The position numbers and the translations under genes are program-made. From NCBI GenBank assembly GCA_025769875.1, contig JAGFNK010000029.1, forward strand, positions 1 to 64,000: a DNA stretch of 64,000 bases, written 5' to 3'. Positions 32,780-43,770 of the stretch are shown piece by piece; position 1 is the stretch's first letter, and every line of letters starts with the position of its first letter. Under the pieces are notes generated by a model. That model did no database searches. It had not been told where the DNA came from and saw nothing but the letters and a program-made list of their open reading frames with translations. Source of the DNA: Russula earlei (taxonomy: Eukaryota > Basidiomycota > Agaricomycetes > Russulales > Russulaceae).

Positions 32780-33150
32780 AATATTCCATTCACTTTTCGT
32801 CACTGCACACACAACAGCCGAGGAATCTGCTCTACTGGACAGTGGAGCAACAGAGAACTTTATCGATCACTCAGCTTGGAAAAGACTGAAGATTGGGAAA
32901 CAAGAACTACATGAACCCATGGTAGTACGAAACAGTTGACGGAACCCAGAATAAGCAAGGGGAACTCACTCATTACTGCTGGCTTCACGTCCGATACAAG
33001 GAGAAGGAGAGCCTTGCAAAGGTTCTATCTCACAGATTTAGGAACGGATCGGGTCATCCTGGGATATCCCTTCCTATATGAATTTCGACCCCACCATCAA
33101 CTGGAAGAAAGGACAGCTGATGGAAGGAACGGTACAGATTGAGACTGCTC
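32780..33150 (+). pseudogene. Gypsy-J protease
   Basis: ALLDSGATENFID (about 32837) holds the catalytic Asp-Ser-Gly of retropepsins; then FYLTDLGTDRVILGYPFL (33022-33075) gives the flap-end ILG motif. Frame changes near 32930 and 33075 split it. Confidence 0.8.
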
Positions 33151-33925
33151 GATACAAGTACCTGGATCTCTATGTTGCAAAACTCCAAAAGCGAGCAAGA
33201 GATGAGAACCGACAATTGAAGAAAGGGGAAGCCATTTACCTACGAAAGACGACTATTGCTCAGAAGTGGGCCCAGCAGTCGATTAAACCACAGGAAGGAG
33301 AGGATCCCCTTGCCAATGTTCCAAAGCAATTCCACCGCTTTGCAGATGTCTTCTCAGAAGAGAAGTCCCAGAGGTTCCCACCACCCAGGGAACCAGATAT
33401 GCAGATAGAGCTGTTACCTGATGCACCAAAGGAACTAAACTGCAAAGTGTACCCCCTAACACAAGATGAGCGAGAATACCTCAAGAAATTCCTAGCTGAT
33501 GAAGTAGAGAAGCGATACATCACTCCAGGTCCATCCAGCTACACATCTCCAGTGTTCTTCATTGGCAAGAAGGACAGCAAGGAGAAGAGGATCATTGTAG
33601 ACTATCGACGACTAAATCAGTGGACCAGACGAGACAATGAACCTTTACCACATCTGGAACAAGAGGTGGAAAGACTCCAAGGGAAAAAGGTCTTCTCCAA
33701 TTCGATATACGATGGGGATACAATAATGTGCGACTGGCAGAAGGAGATCGCTGGAAGGCAGCCTTCAAGACACCATATGGAACATACCTGCCCAACGTCA
33801 TGTATTTTGGGCTCAAGAACGCACCAGCCTTCTTTACTAGGCTGATGAGAAGAGACTTCGGTGACTGGCTGGACCGATGGGCAGAATATACTGGTCAACT
33901 ATTTGGATGACTTTGGAATTGCCAC
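33151..33925 (+). pseudogene. Gypsy-J reverse transcriptase
   Basis: Motifs in order: YPLTQDEREYLKKFLADEVE, PSSYTSPVFFIGKKD, RIIVDYRRLNQWTRRDNEPL, then a frameshift near 33704 into WGYNNVRLAEGDRWKAAF and FGLKNAPAFFTRLM, and a second shift near 33880 into the catalytic NYLDDFGIA (about 33895). Two indels are the main defects. Confidence 0.9.
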
Positions 33926-34860
33926 GGGGGACAGTCCTGAACAACTAGAAATCCATGAGCAATGTGTCAACGAACTACTCACGCTGATGCAGAAGAAGTC
34001 ATACTTCCTGAAACCCCAGAAGTGCCAGTTCATGGTGCGAAAACTAACCATGCTAGGATGGGACATAGACGAAGGGAAGATGAAGATTGAAGCCTCCAAA
34101 GTCCAAGGAATCACGGACTGGCCTCAGGAAATCAAGGACGTACATGAAGTGCGCAAAGTCATGGGAGTCCTCAGTTACAATAGGGCTTTCATTCGAGGAT
34201 TCAGTCAGATTGCTCGACCCATTATTGCCTTGACAAAGAAAGGGGTGCCATTTGAATGGACCCAAGAATGCAAAGATGCTCTGGAACGACTTATCCAGAT
34301 AGTATCATCTGACCCTGTCCTGCTCCATCCTGATGAGGAGCGACCCTTTGAACTGGAAGTAGATGCGTCCAATTATGCCATTGGAGCAGTATTATTCCAG
34401 AAGGACGAACAAGGAAAGAGGAGGCCAATAGGTTACTTCTCAGCAGCCTTGAAACAAGCAGAAAAGAACTACGACATATGGGACAAAGAGTTCTTAGCCA
34501 TGGTGCGAGCCTTGAAACACTGGCAACACCTACTCATGGGAGCAAAGCATAAGGTGGTGGTCTATACAGACCATGCGAACCTGTTGCATTACCGACACCC
34601 TCAGCGAATAAATGGTCGAGTGGCAAGATACATTACCTTCTTGGCGGACTTCGACTTAGAATTGAAACATCAGGCAGGGGCAAGGAATAAAGCAGATGCC
34701 CTGTCAAGGAGACCTGACCTTGACGATGGACAAGGGGATAAAGAAGAAGTGGTCGCGCTACCTGACCATCTTTTTATTCGAGTAATGCACTACTACTGCA
34801 TTGGAAGAACGGATAAAGAACCAACAAGGGGAAGAAAGACACCGATTAAAGTTACTTGAT
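33926..34860 (+). pseudogene. Gypsy-J RT connection and RNase H
   Basis: In frame with YLDD, it runs FLKPQKCQFMVRKLTMLGWD, VRKVMGVLSYNRAFIRGFSQ and FELEVDASNYAIGAVLFQ (first RNase H Asp), then YDIWDKEFLAMVRALKHWQH (Glu), VVYTDHANLLHY (Asp) and GARNKADALSRRPD. The domain itself is intact over 300 residues. Confidence 0.9.
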
Positions 34861-36030
34861 TGGGTACAGAGACACCTGACTGGAGAAGCGACATAACTTA
34901 TGGTGGAAGAATGAAGCCTTGGTGGTTACAGGTGACAAGGAACCCACAGGACATTACTGGAACAGTATCATGACAGTCCCACAGCAGGACACCCAGGGAA
35001 AGCTAAAACATTACTGGGAATGATGCGATACTACTGGTGGCCCACCATAAGACACTTTGTCGATCGATATGTGGAAGGATGCGCAATTTGCCAAAGTAAC
35101 AAGTCAAACACTCATCCAAAGTCGACCTCCCTTGTATCCCATTCCACCAGAAGAAGGGGCTACTCCCTTCTCGACTGTCAGCATGGACTTTGTGGTCAAA
35201 TTGCCGAAGTCGAAAGGGATATGACAGTATATTGACTGTCACTGACCACGATTGTACTAAAGGCGTCATCTTGCTTCCTTGCAAAGAAGAAATGGATGCA
35301 GAAGAGCTAGCACAGCTCTACAAGGACAGAATATTCCCATTTGTGGGAGTACCAAGCAAGATCATATCCGATCGAGATAAACTAATAAGTTCCAAGTTCA
35401 TTAGGGAACTTTGCGACCAGCTGCATATCAAACAGAATATCAGCACTGCCTACCATCCCCAGACAGATGGACAATCAGAAAGAACGAATCAGATGATGGA
35501 AACATCGCTAAGAATCTTTTGCAACCACCAACAAGACGATTGGGTGGATTGGCTGCCTCTGGTGCAATACACGATGAATTCTAATGTTTCAGAGACAACC
35601 AGACAATCCCCTTTCTTCTTATGGATGGGCTTTACGCCCAAGGCACACCAGCCAAATCGGGGAAGCAAGATACCAAGAATAGACAATTGGAAAGTCCGGA
35701 ATCCAGGAAGCAAGATCACAGGCACAAGAAGCAATGAAAGATTGCTTCCCTAATGTGGAAGTGAAGAAGTAGTTTCCAACCTTATCAGAAAGGAGAAAGG
35801 GTATGGCTCGACAGCACCAACCTAAAAATGACACATCCTACAGTGAAACTATGCCCAAAACAATATGGGCCCTTTGAAATCACAGGAGGTGATCAGTCCG
35901 GTGACATACAGATTGGATCTCCCTAGCCACTGGAGGATCCATAACACGTTTCATGCATCCTTATTGACACCTTACAAGGAGACAGAGGAGCATGGGGCCA
36001 ATTCCACCAATCCAGAAGTGGAATTGGTGG
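34861..36030 (+). pseudogene. Gypsy-J integrase
   Basis: Zinc-binding part HDSPTAGHPGKAK and CAICQSNK (34988-35105), core region with TVTDHDCTKGVI, KIISDRDKLISSKF (catalytic Asp), TAYHPQTDGQSERTNQMMET (catalytic Glu), then the GPLKSQEVISPVTYRLDLPS and HNTFHASLLTPY block before the chromodomain. Frame changes occur near 35100, 35220 and 35700. Confidence 0.85.
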
Positions 36031-36549
36031 AAGGAGAAGAAGGAATATGAAGTAGCAGCGATTTTAGGTTTGAGACGAACTGGAAGGAGGAAACAACTGG
36101 AGTATCAAGTCCGGTGGGAAGGATACTCTGAAGCCCATGACTCTTGGGAGCCAGTAGAGAACATCAAAGCATCTAGACTAATAGAGGAATACCACAGAAA
36201 GAACCCTGCTGCCATATGGGTTTTAAAAGTCCAGCGAAAGATGCCCTCTACCTCCTCACCCCCATATTGTCACTCACAAATGTCCCAAACTCCCACTAAC
36301 AAAATTGTTCCCCAATCTGACCTCTCTGGTGCAGAGGGGCCACTTGAAATCACCACTCCTGATGCTTCCCTCCTCGCCTTCTTCCAAGGAATTAATGAAC
36401 ATAGCACTGGAGAAGGAGAAGCAGACATGTGTCCCCTTGAATTTGGACCCCCTGCTGACCAAGTTGACACTCAGTCTGGGGACTGGGATGTGACATCCCC
36501 TACCAGCACTCTTGACCAGGTTACCCACCCTGGAGAGCCTTGGGTATGA
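36031..36549 (+). pseudogene. Gypsy-J chromodomain and tail start
   Basis: LEYQVRWEGYSEAHDSWEPV (36098-36157) with ENIKASRLIEEYHRKNP is a classical chromodomain with its aromatic positions kept; it guides integration to marked chromatin. A Ser/Thr/Pro-rich tail follows to a TGA at 36547-36549. Confidence 0.9.
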
Positions 36550-37674
36550 TGGGACACTGACAGACACCACACAGGGATTGACATCCCTGATGGTATGACT
36601 TGGGGCAACAAACCGGCCAGGTATGTGGCCTATGACATTGTCTTGGGAGAGCCAAGAGTGAGGGGGAAGAATGGAGAAGGCCATGCAGACTATGGTGAGA
36701 TCTTCCAGGCCACCCATTGTCACAACCTCTATAACTATGGCCAAGACGAACATGATTTAGACTGCTTCAACACAGAGAGGCAGTTCAAAGGGCACTGGAG
36801 ACAGACCCTCTACCTGCTAGGTGACTATGGACTGCAGGCAGAGCTCTACTGCTTAGACCACCTCTACACCCAACAAGAAATGTTGGAAGCTAACTATAAG
36901 GTGCTCAAAGAAGAGGAGAAGCAGCTGTGCTACAAGCTCAGCAAATATCTAGCCAAGAAGCAAGGAGTAGAGAGAGGCAGGGCTGAAGCCAAGGAGAGAA
37001 TGGCAGCAGCCAAAGTATGCTCACGTTGCTGGGAGTTCATTGAAGCAGGCTGTAGCCAGGGAGAAACCCCTCCAGGTGTCTGGGCTGAAGAACTCCTCAC
37101 CAACTACCGGGCTGGGCAGCCCATTCCCCCTCTACCCGTCTTTGTCCCTCAGCTGCCTTTGGCAGACATTGCTCAGGGGATTGCTACCCCTACCCCAGAA
37201 CCAGTACCAGCCAGCCCCACACCTACGACGGTGCAAGGGTATTCAGAGGAGGAGGTTGACATCCTCCAAACCATGTCCGGTATGTGCCTTCGAGGAGGAG
37301 CAGGATTGGAAGCATCACCAAACCCTTCCCCCCAGAGCTCCATCTATTACCATTCCTATAGCAGCAGTGGAGAAGCGTCTACTGCAATGGCTGATTTTAT
37401 TCTAGAGCCTCAGCAACTGAACATGATAGAAGGGAGGAGGAAGAGAAACCGATGCAATTACTGTGGTGAGGTAGGACATTTTAACAAGTACTGTCCACTG
37501 CCCCACCAGTATTGCCACGAACCAGCTGGCAGCAGATGCTGCCTCACATTGCCTAGTGCCTCCCTATCATCACTCCTATGCACCCATCAGATTATGCCCT
37601 TTCCACCGAGGATGGGAACTGGCACACCCAAGCAGGAAGAGGAAGTCCGACCAGGAGAGGGAGGACACTGCTAA
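36550..37674 (+). CDS. Gypsy-J extra C-terminal ORF with a CCHC zinc knuckle
   Basis: Same frame as the chromodomain ORF, separated only by TGA 36547-36549; first Met at 36595 (359 residues). It contains a helical, charged part (KVLKEEEKQLCYKLSKYLAK), a Cys pair CSRCWEF, a Pro-rich linker and near the end a zinc knuckle CNYCGEVGHFNKYC (37455-37496). Knuckles usually sit in Gag; a second one after the integrase is unusual. Either readthrough extends Pol or the stop is a mutation. Sequence up to 37951 in another frame (DRLPQIMSPSAVTEESEAIV) may be its continuation. Function unknown; nucleic-acid binding is a guess. Confidence 0.6.
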   Translation, partial: WDTDRHHTGIDIPDGMTWGNKPARYVAYDIVLGEPRVRGKNGEGHADYGEIFQATHCHNLYNYGQDEHDLDCFNTERQFKGHWRQTLYLLGDYGLQAELYCLDHLYTQQEMLEANYKVLKEEEKQLCYKLSKYLAKKQGVERGRAEAKERMAAAKVCSRCWEFIEAGCSQGETPPGVWAEELLTNYRAGQPIPPLPVFVPQLPLADIAQGIATPTPEPVPASPTPTTVQGYSEEEVDILQTMSGMCLRGGAGLEASPNPSPQSSIYYHSYSSSGEASTAMADFILEPQQLNMIEGRRKRNRCNYCGEVGHFNKYCPLPHQYCHEPAGSRCCLTLPSASLSSLLCTHQIMPFPPRMGTGTPKQEEEVRPGEGGHC

Positions 37675-37997
37675 CCCGCGCATCCTGCAGGTAGCGAAAG
37701 GAGAAGGGTCCAGGACCTTTCAAGAACTTTTCACTACGACTCCTCTCCACTCTGACACACCTCCAGTCAGGAGGTTACCTAGGGACTCTGACAGACTCCC
37801 ACAGATCATGTCTCCTTCAGCCGTCACTGAGGAGTCAGAGGCAATAGTGGCCTCAGCATTGGCTGCCTATGAGGCAGCAGAAGAAGGCCGATACACCTTC
37901 ACCGTGTTACCTCCTCCCCTTGATGATGATGGTGCTGACCCCACCACTTGATTTAGAATCGTTGGTGTGTGGGACCACCAATCTGAAGGAGGGGTAA

Positions 37998-38617
37998 TGT
38001 TACCAAGTGGTTTGGGGTTCAGAAGATGCCGGAACACCTGAACTATGGACTGCATGGTTTGCATCATGGTGCATCAGATCGTGACCATTTATGTCTGTTA
38101 ATATTGCATTTGGAACGCGTTGATCGTATCATTCTGAAGATGTACTAACAAAGCAATGAATAGCATTGCTTCTGTTCCAGATGTTCCTGTACTGCCATGT
38201 ATGTCACTTCCTTGATTAGGAAAGTACTTATGACACTGAGCTTGCTACTAGGGAAGCGCTTAATGCTTCCAGCACCGAGATCATTTACATAGAAGCAACC
38301 TTGCTTCTATGAGCCGCCTTTTGCTTCCATAGCACCAACCAATACTACAGTAGCATGAACCTTATCCCTGTAGGGCTATATAAAGCCCCCAGTCTGTAGC
38401 AGTTGAGCCCTAAGCTTGACTTAGTTTGCCAATCCCAAACAGTTGACTCCTACCCCGTCTGCAGAGCCCCTCTCATCTTGTTGCCATACTCCAGAAGGAT
38501 CTAATACTCCTTCCCCTCCATGAGTATTGCTTGCTTGACTCAAGCATATCTGCATTGGTAGGACATGTTCATAGACGCGACCATTGATCTTATTTAAGGC
38601 ACTTTGGAGCCTTAACA
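37998..38617 (+). repeat. LTR-B copy 4, 3' LTR of Gypsy-J
   Basis: 620 bp, TGTTACCAAGTGG..GGAGCCTTAACA, directly after the polypurine tract. It is about 32 bp longer than the 5' LTR because of one block, so they are not identical and the insertion is not very recent. Confidence 0.9.
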
Positions 38618-40119
38618 GGGTACTCCTTTAGGACTGCCCTCTCTGTCCCACTTTTTCTATCTCCTGTTGAGATTACCACTGCTTTGGGCAGTCTGATGTA
38701 ATCACAGCCCAGTTGTGTTAACACATTGGCTCCCATGGACTGGGAACTCCTGGCTCACATGCATCATTCACACATCAGATCAGCCCAGACTGGCTCAGCT
38801 CAGATGCTGCAGCCTGTGTTTGTTACAATGATAAGTTAATTGATGACAATTGGGAGCTACTAATGACTGATCCTTGTTGATACAAGTTGGTAGTTATTAC
38901 TTTGCTTAGAGATGCTCTCATGTATTTAAGAGGCTCTCAATTAGCTAGATCACTTCAGTTTTGTCTTACACAAACTTGAGTGAGTATTCACTGTATCTCA
39001 TCTTATCTGTTGCATCTAATCATGTGTTGTAGATATCTTTTGATAGGTACAACATAATCTATGTCAGGACTCACTGTTGAACAATCCAGTTCAAGAGTGA
39101 GAGAGAAGTTTGGAGACAAGTTGACTGTGTTCTAGGATGAAGTTGGCAAAGAGCACTGTCCAAACAAGTAACAAGTACCAGAGAGGGACTGGTACCAGTT
39201 GTGAGAGGTGATCATGGAAAGAGAGAGCCAGAGTGTACTAGATAAGGTGGTCCTAGAGGAGTACCTTTAAAAATGGAGTGCCACAAATCAAATGGACAGT
39301 CTGAAGACTGTCCACTACTTTATTGAGCACTTATATACTACAAGAGAACTGCTTTATAGGGAACAAGTCATAACCTTGTTATCAAGCACAATTGATGGAT
39401 GAGTAAGAAGTCGGAGTATGCTTACTGAGCATGCTCAGTCATGCTCAGTAAGCTGCTGAGTAAGAAGGCTCCTATTGATGAGTAAGAGCCTTTGCTGTCC
39501 ACGTGTTCACTGCTTTAGTACATGTGCAAAGCACCAGATTCATTCACTGTTAGCTAGTTTAGGGCCAGTCATTTGAGGACTTGTAGTTTGTTTAGGGAAT
39601 AGAGTTGCTTATAAGGCCCCTTATATAGTTCTATTAGGGTCCTTAGAGTTGACCCTAATACTTCTATTAAGGTCCTTAGTATTCCTTTATAGTTTGTTCT
39701 AAGGTTATTAGAGTTAGTCTAATAATGTGTTGTAAGGCTTTGAGTATCTTGTTAGTGCCTCTTATAGAGCACTTAGAGTTGTCCTGAAGGGTCCTTAGGG
39801 AGGCTGTAATACTGTCCTTTATTGCTAAAAGGGTCGCCATTGAGTGGGGCTTTCTGTATGTCGATTGTGCTGAGAATCACTCATGCAACAATGCACATGC
39901 GATACAGTGACCCAAAAAACTGTTCAAATGTTTTGTACATTTTCATTGTATTAACCATATCTAGAGAACCACTGCAGCTGATAACATGTTAGTGGGCTTG
40001 TTTTAAAGCTCTACATCATAGCTTTGTAATGAAATACTATATATACTATGAACATAATTATGTAAGAAGATATAAGGTATTTCTTCCAGTGTATCCATTT
40101 GAACAGTTTTTTTGCCTTG

Positions 40120-41160
40120 GTATCTAAATAGGGTATATGCCAAACATCAGTAGTTTGTGTATCCTCCATTTGCTTTGAACACCTCTTCCACCCTCCTAGG
40201 CATACATTCTATCAAATTCTGCACAACGGTATGATCAATGGCCTCCCATTCCAGCTGTGTGCACTCTCAAAGTTCATTGATTCCCTTAGGGGGTGTTGGA
40301 TAAGCTGCAAGCTTCTTTTTGAGATGAGCCCAAAGATGCTCAATAGGATTGAGGTCTGGGGATTGAGCTGGCCAGTCCATGACCTGAATTCTGTGGTCTT
40401 GGAACCAAGATGTGGCAAGCCTGCTCTTGTGGATTGAGGCATTGTCCTGTTGAAAGAGGGTATCTTTGCATTTCTTCTTGAACTACTTGATAGATGCAAG
40501 TAGTTCATCCTCCAAAATGCTGCAATAAAGTTCAGCATCCATCCTTCCATCAATCTTTGCTGCATGCCCAACTCCTTCCCAAGACATGCAGCCCCACAAC
40601 ATCAAGGAACCTCCTCCATGTTTGACTGTTGGCTGAACAAGGCATTCAGAAAGGTGCTCTCCTCTTTTTTTCCAAGCCCATTTCTTGCCATCTGAGCCCA
40701 TACAATTGATTTTGGTCTCATCTGACCAAATTACCCTCTTTCAGTCCTCCACAGTCCAGTATAGGTACTTTTCTGCAAAGTCCTTTCTGGCCCTATAGTG
40801 ACTTGGTTTAAGGTACAGCCTCTTCTTCTTTGTAACTGCCTTCAAGCCTGCCTTGTTAAGGTAGTTTCAAATGGTCTGATTGGAGATAGTGGACTCTTTG
40901 ATGATCTCCAACCTTCTAGCAACCTGAGGAGCAGTATCTGCTTCTCCAGAGCTAAGAAGGTGTGTGGCAAAGCAGATGTCAAGGTTAGAGAGCTTGGAAG
41001 GACAACCTCTAGAGGACTTTGGAAGGTCAGGAAGGTATTTCTGGCAAATGTTGGTGATTGAACCAATGCTTCTGTGTGCTGCCTTGGCAATGTTACTAAC
41101 TGAATGGTTGGCCTGGAGAAGGGAGATGATGTAGTTGACTTCATGAGGAAGAAGAGACTT
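40120..41160 (-). pseudogene. Tc1-like transposase (DDE), broken
   Basis: Minus strand, in order: helix-turn-helix part (NIAKAAHRSIGSITNICQKY, 41050), second HTH with SSRGCPSKLS (40990), DDE core SDETKINCMGSDGKKWAWKK (about 40700), VKHGGGSLMLWGCMSWEGVG (40600), QQDNASIH (40450), and the third catalytic region SPDLNPIEHLWAHLKK (40330), giving a DD34E-like spacing. Stops occur at tryptophan positions (after VED near 40740, after LASIK near 40480) and the frame shifts near 40440. It cuts and pastes at TA when intact; this copy is dead. Confidence 0.9.
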
Positions 41161-41174
41161 CATGATGTTGTTGG

Positions 41175-42136
41175 TGTCAAGACTCACTGTTGAACTATCC
41201 AGTTCAAGAGCGAGGGATAAGCTCGAAGATGAGTCGATAGACGTCCAAGATGGCGTGGGCAAGAAGTAAAGTCCAGAGTAGTAACAGGTACCAGAGAGGC
41301 ACGGTTACTGTGAGAGTAGGGCAATTATGCAGAGAAGAGGCCAGGATAGTCACAAGGGGACAGTCCTTAAAGGAGTATCCCAGGAATAGAGAGTGCCATA
41401 AACAAATGGACAGTCTGAGGACTGTCCGTTACTTTATTGAGCGCTTATATACTACAAGAGAACTGCTAAATAGGGAACAAGTCATAACCTTGTTATCAAG
41501 CACCATAGAATGATGAGTAAGAAGTTGGAGGATGCTTACTGAGCATGCTCAGTCATGCTCAGTAAGCTGCTGAGTAAGAAGACTCCTCTTGATGAGTAAG
41601 AGCTTCCCTTGTCCACGTGTTCACTGCTTTAGTGCACGTGCGAGCACCTGATTCATTTCCTGTTAGTTAGTTTAGGGCTGGTCATTTGAGGACTTGTAGT
41701 TTGGTTAGGGGATAGTGTTATCTTATAAGGCCCTTATATAGTTCTATTAGGGTCCTTAGAGTCGACCCTAATACTTCTATTAAGGTCCTTAGTATTGCCT
41801 TATAGTCCGTTCTATAGTTATTAGAGTTGGTCTAATAACACGTTGTAGGGCCTTTGATACTAGGTTAGTGCCTATTGTAGAACTTCTAGGGTCGTTCCAA
41901 AGGGTCTTTAGGAAAGCCCTAATACTGTCTTTTGTTGCCCAAAGGGTTGCCTTTAAGTGGGGCTTGCTGTATGTCGATTGTGCCGAGAATCGCTCGCGCA
42001 ACAATGCACGCGCGATATTGTGGACACCTCTACTCACCCCTTTTGCTCGTGTGAACAGGGTGACACCATGGAGGCTGGGTTTCCTCCTATAAGGAAGGGT
42101 CCTTCAAGGGCCCTCTCCGGAGAATGGTTCATGACA
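41175..42136 (-). repeat. LTR family A, copy 4 (innermost)
   Basis: 962 bp, TGTCAAGACTC..GGTTCATGACA, duplication GTTGG at 41170-41174 and 42137-42141, inserted in the Tc1-like element near the transposase start. Confidence 0.97.
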
Positions 42137-42868
42137 GTTGGTGAAGAAGAAGCAGCTGTTTTGGCTTATTTGCACATGGTTTGAGTTTATTATAGGTCAC
42201 ATGACCTCCATGTTCAATTTTAGCCCTCTGGGGAAAGAATATGAATCTCAATCTGAGAAATAATGAATTCACTAACAAAGGCCAAAAAACTGTTCAAATG
42301 GGTACACCAGCAAACATACCTTATATCTTCCTAAATAATTATGCTTATGCTGTATAAAGTATACCATTACAAAGCTATGATGTAGAGCTTGAAAACAAAC
42401 CTAGTTACATATTATTATCTGCAGTGGTTCTCTAGATATGGTTAATACAATGAAAATGTACAAAACATTTGAACAGTTTTTTGGGTCACTGTATTATGGA
42501 CACCTCTACTCACCCCTTTTGTCCATGTGAACAGGGTGGCACCATAGAGGCTGGGTTTCCTCTCATAAGGAAGGGTCCTTCAAGGGCCCTCTCTGGGAAA
42601 TGGTTCATGACAATCTATAGTCTTGTCTTACACAATACTGAAATATCTTTTGATAGATCTTGAGGATCTTATCATTATCATATAACCTGCGCCCTCTATT
42701 TTCTACATCTCCACATATCTTCCTCTTACTGCCAGTAACTGTACCTCTCTGGTACTTGTTACTCATTTGGACACTCCTCCTTGCCCACACTGTCTTAGAC
42801 ATCTATCAACTCATCTCTAGTCTTTCCCCTTGCTCTCAAACAGGATTGTTCAACAGTGAGTCTTGACA

Positions 42869-43770
42869 CCTTACCATTTGCCTCAACACTACTGAGTGTG
42901 AATCAAAGATTGTGCCAAGGACACCATAGCCATTGCCCATGGTGATGACCTTCAGCTTATTGAAAATGTGGTACATCTAAATTGAATGAAGTCATGCAGC
43001 TTAGTGAACTAGTAATGAATGTGGCCAGGAAAATATGATGGCAAACACAATAGAGTCATTTTTGCATGAAGATGAAATCCCTCTGCTCATTGAGAATGGT
43101 GGTATGACTCAAATCACTACCATAAATTTGAGATGAACTGAATGCCATCTTGGTGGCTGCAATCTTGCATGAGGATGATTCCCTGGTACCCAATGAGGCA
43201 AAGGTTATCTTCTTTGCATCAGTGGAATTGGGGGTGCAATATCTTTTGTTGGACCCAGAATTGTTGACAAAGTACTAATGATCCACTCAAGGGAGAGCCA
43301 GTCCCACTCATTGTACACCCCATACTAGCCAAGTATCATCTGAGACTAGAATTTGGCAACCCTGATGACCACGACTACAACCTTCCAAAGGAGGAAACAA
43401 TCTCCCTCACTGTGGCCCCACTGATACTATCACTACTGAAGAACCATCAAGGTTACCCACAAGCTATCAGAATCCAGTTGTCTGGTGACTCTCCTGGTAT
43501 TGGTGTCACATTTCAAGATGTTCAAGGACAATACATGAGGACCTGAAGAAGTCATTGCCCAGACAACAATTAGGCAGGCTAAGCAATGAGGAGCAAGTCA
43601 TCATCAACAGCTCATTCAAAGAGAGATGTACAACAGAAGAGGACCTGAGCAAAGGCCCCATGTAGGTTTGACCACCTGGGTGGTAGGAACCAGCTCCAGA
43701 TTTTACCAAAATACCCAATTGATGATGAATCACTTCTTCTGACAATGCTATTCCCCATAGAGTCTTTGTA
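42869..43770 (+). pseudogene. Decayed unknown gene
   Basis: Protein-like stretches shift between the three plus-strand frames: TIESFLHEDEIPLLIENGG (43050), EAKVIFFASVELGVQYLLLD (43195), VPLIVHPILAKYHLRLEFGN (43290), TVAPLILSLLKNHQGYPQAI (43410), SGDSPGIGVTFQDVQGQYMR (43490) and LGRLSNEEQVIINSSFKERC (43570). Length suggests a protein of at least 250 residues. I do not recognise the family. There are too many shifts without splice signals for a live gene. Confidence 0.4.

Larger units (their letters stand above)
29939..38617 (+). mobile_element. Gypsy-J, near full-length Ty3/gypsy chromovirus
   Basis: 8679 bp with LTR-B at both ends, Gag, protease, RT, RNase H, integrase with chromodomain, and a long extra tail before a polypurine tract (AAGGAGGGGTAA) and the 3' LTR. 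Several frameshifts and stops make this copy inactive. Flanks TCCTC and GGGTA do not form a target duplication: the left side is satellite and the right is LTR-A' sequence, so the ends were probably joined by recombination. Confidence 0.9.
39905..42491 (-). mobile_element. Tc1/mariner-like DNA transposon
   Basis: Long imperfect inverted ends (about 39905-40118 and 42275-42491) start CAGTGACCCAAAAAACTGTT, with TA on both sides (39903-39904, 42492-42493). Each end repeats CAAAAAACTGTTCAAATG at its inner border, as in Tc1-type elements with inner and outer binding sites. Removing the LTR-A inside leaves about 1620 bp, a normal Tc1 size. The transposase is on the minus strand. Confidence 0.95.
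39062..42612 (-). repeat. LTR family A, copy 3, containing a Tc1-like element
   Basis: Duplication ATCTA at 39057-39061 and 42613-42617. Subtracting the Tc1-like element and its TA leaves 962 bp, the same as copy 4. TGTCAGGACTC..GGTTCATGACA on this strand. It carries the palindrome ACTGAGCATGCTCAGT near 39424. Confidence 0.95.
38665..42707 (+). repeat. LTR family D, copy 3, containing a nested insertion
   Basis: Net 487 bp, TGTTGAGATTACC..TATTTTCTACA, flanked by the duplication TCTCC (38660-38664 and 42708-42712). It is split by LTR-A copy 3 at 39062-42612. It serves as the reference for the truncated copy at 15316. Confidence 0.85.
38618..42868 (+). repeat. LTR-A' (diverged family A), truncated, outermost shell of a nest
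   Basis: 38618-38664 matches an internal part of family A (GTACTCCTTTAGGACTG) and 42713-42868 matches its end (..CAACAGTGAGTCTTGACA); the two are separated by LTR-D and what LTR-D contains. The left part of A' is lost at the Gypsy-J boundary. Confidence 0.7.
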
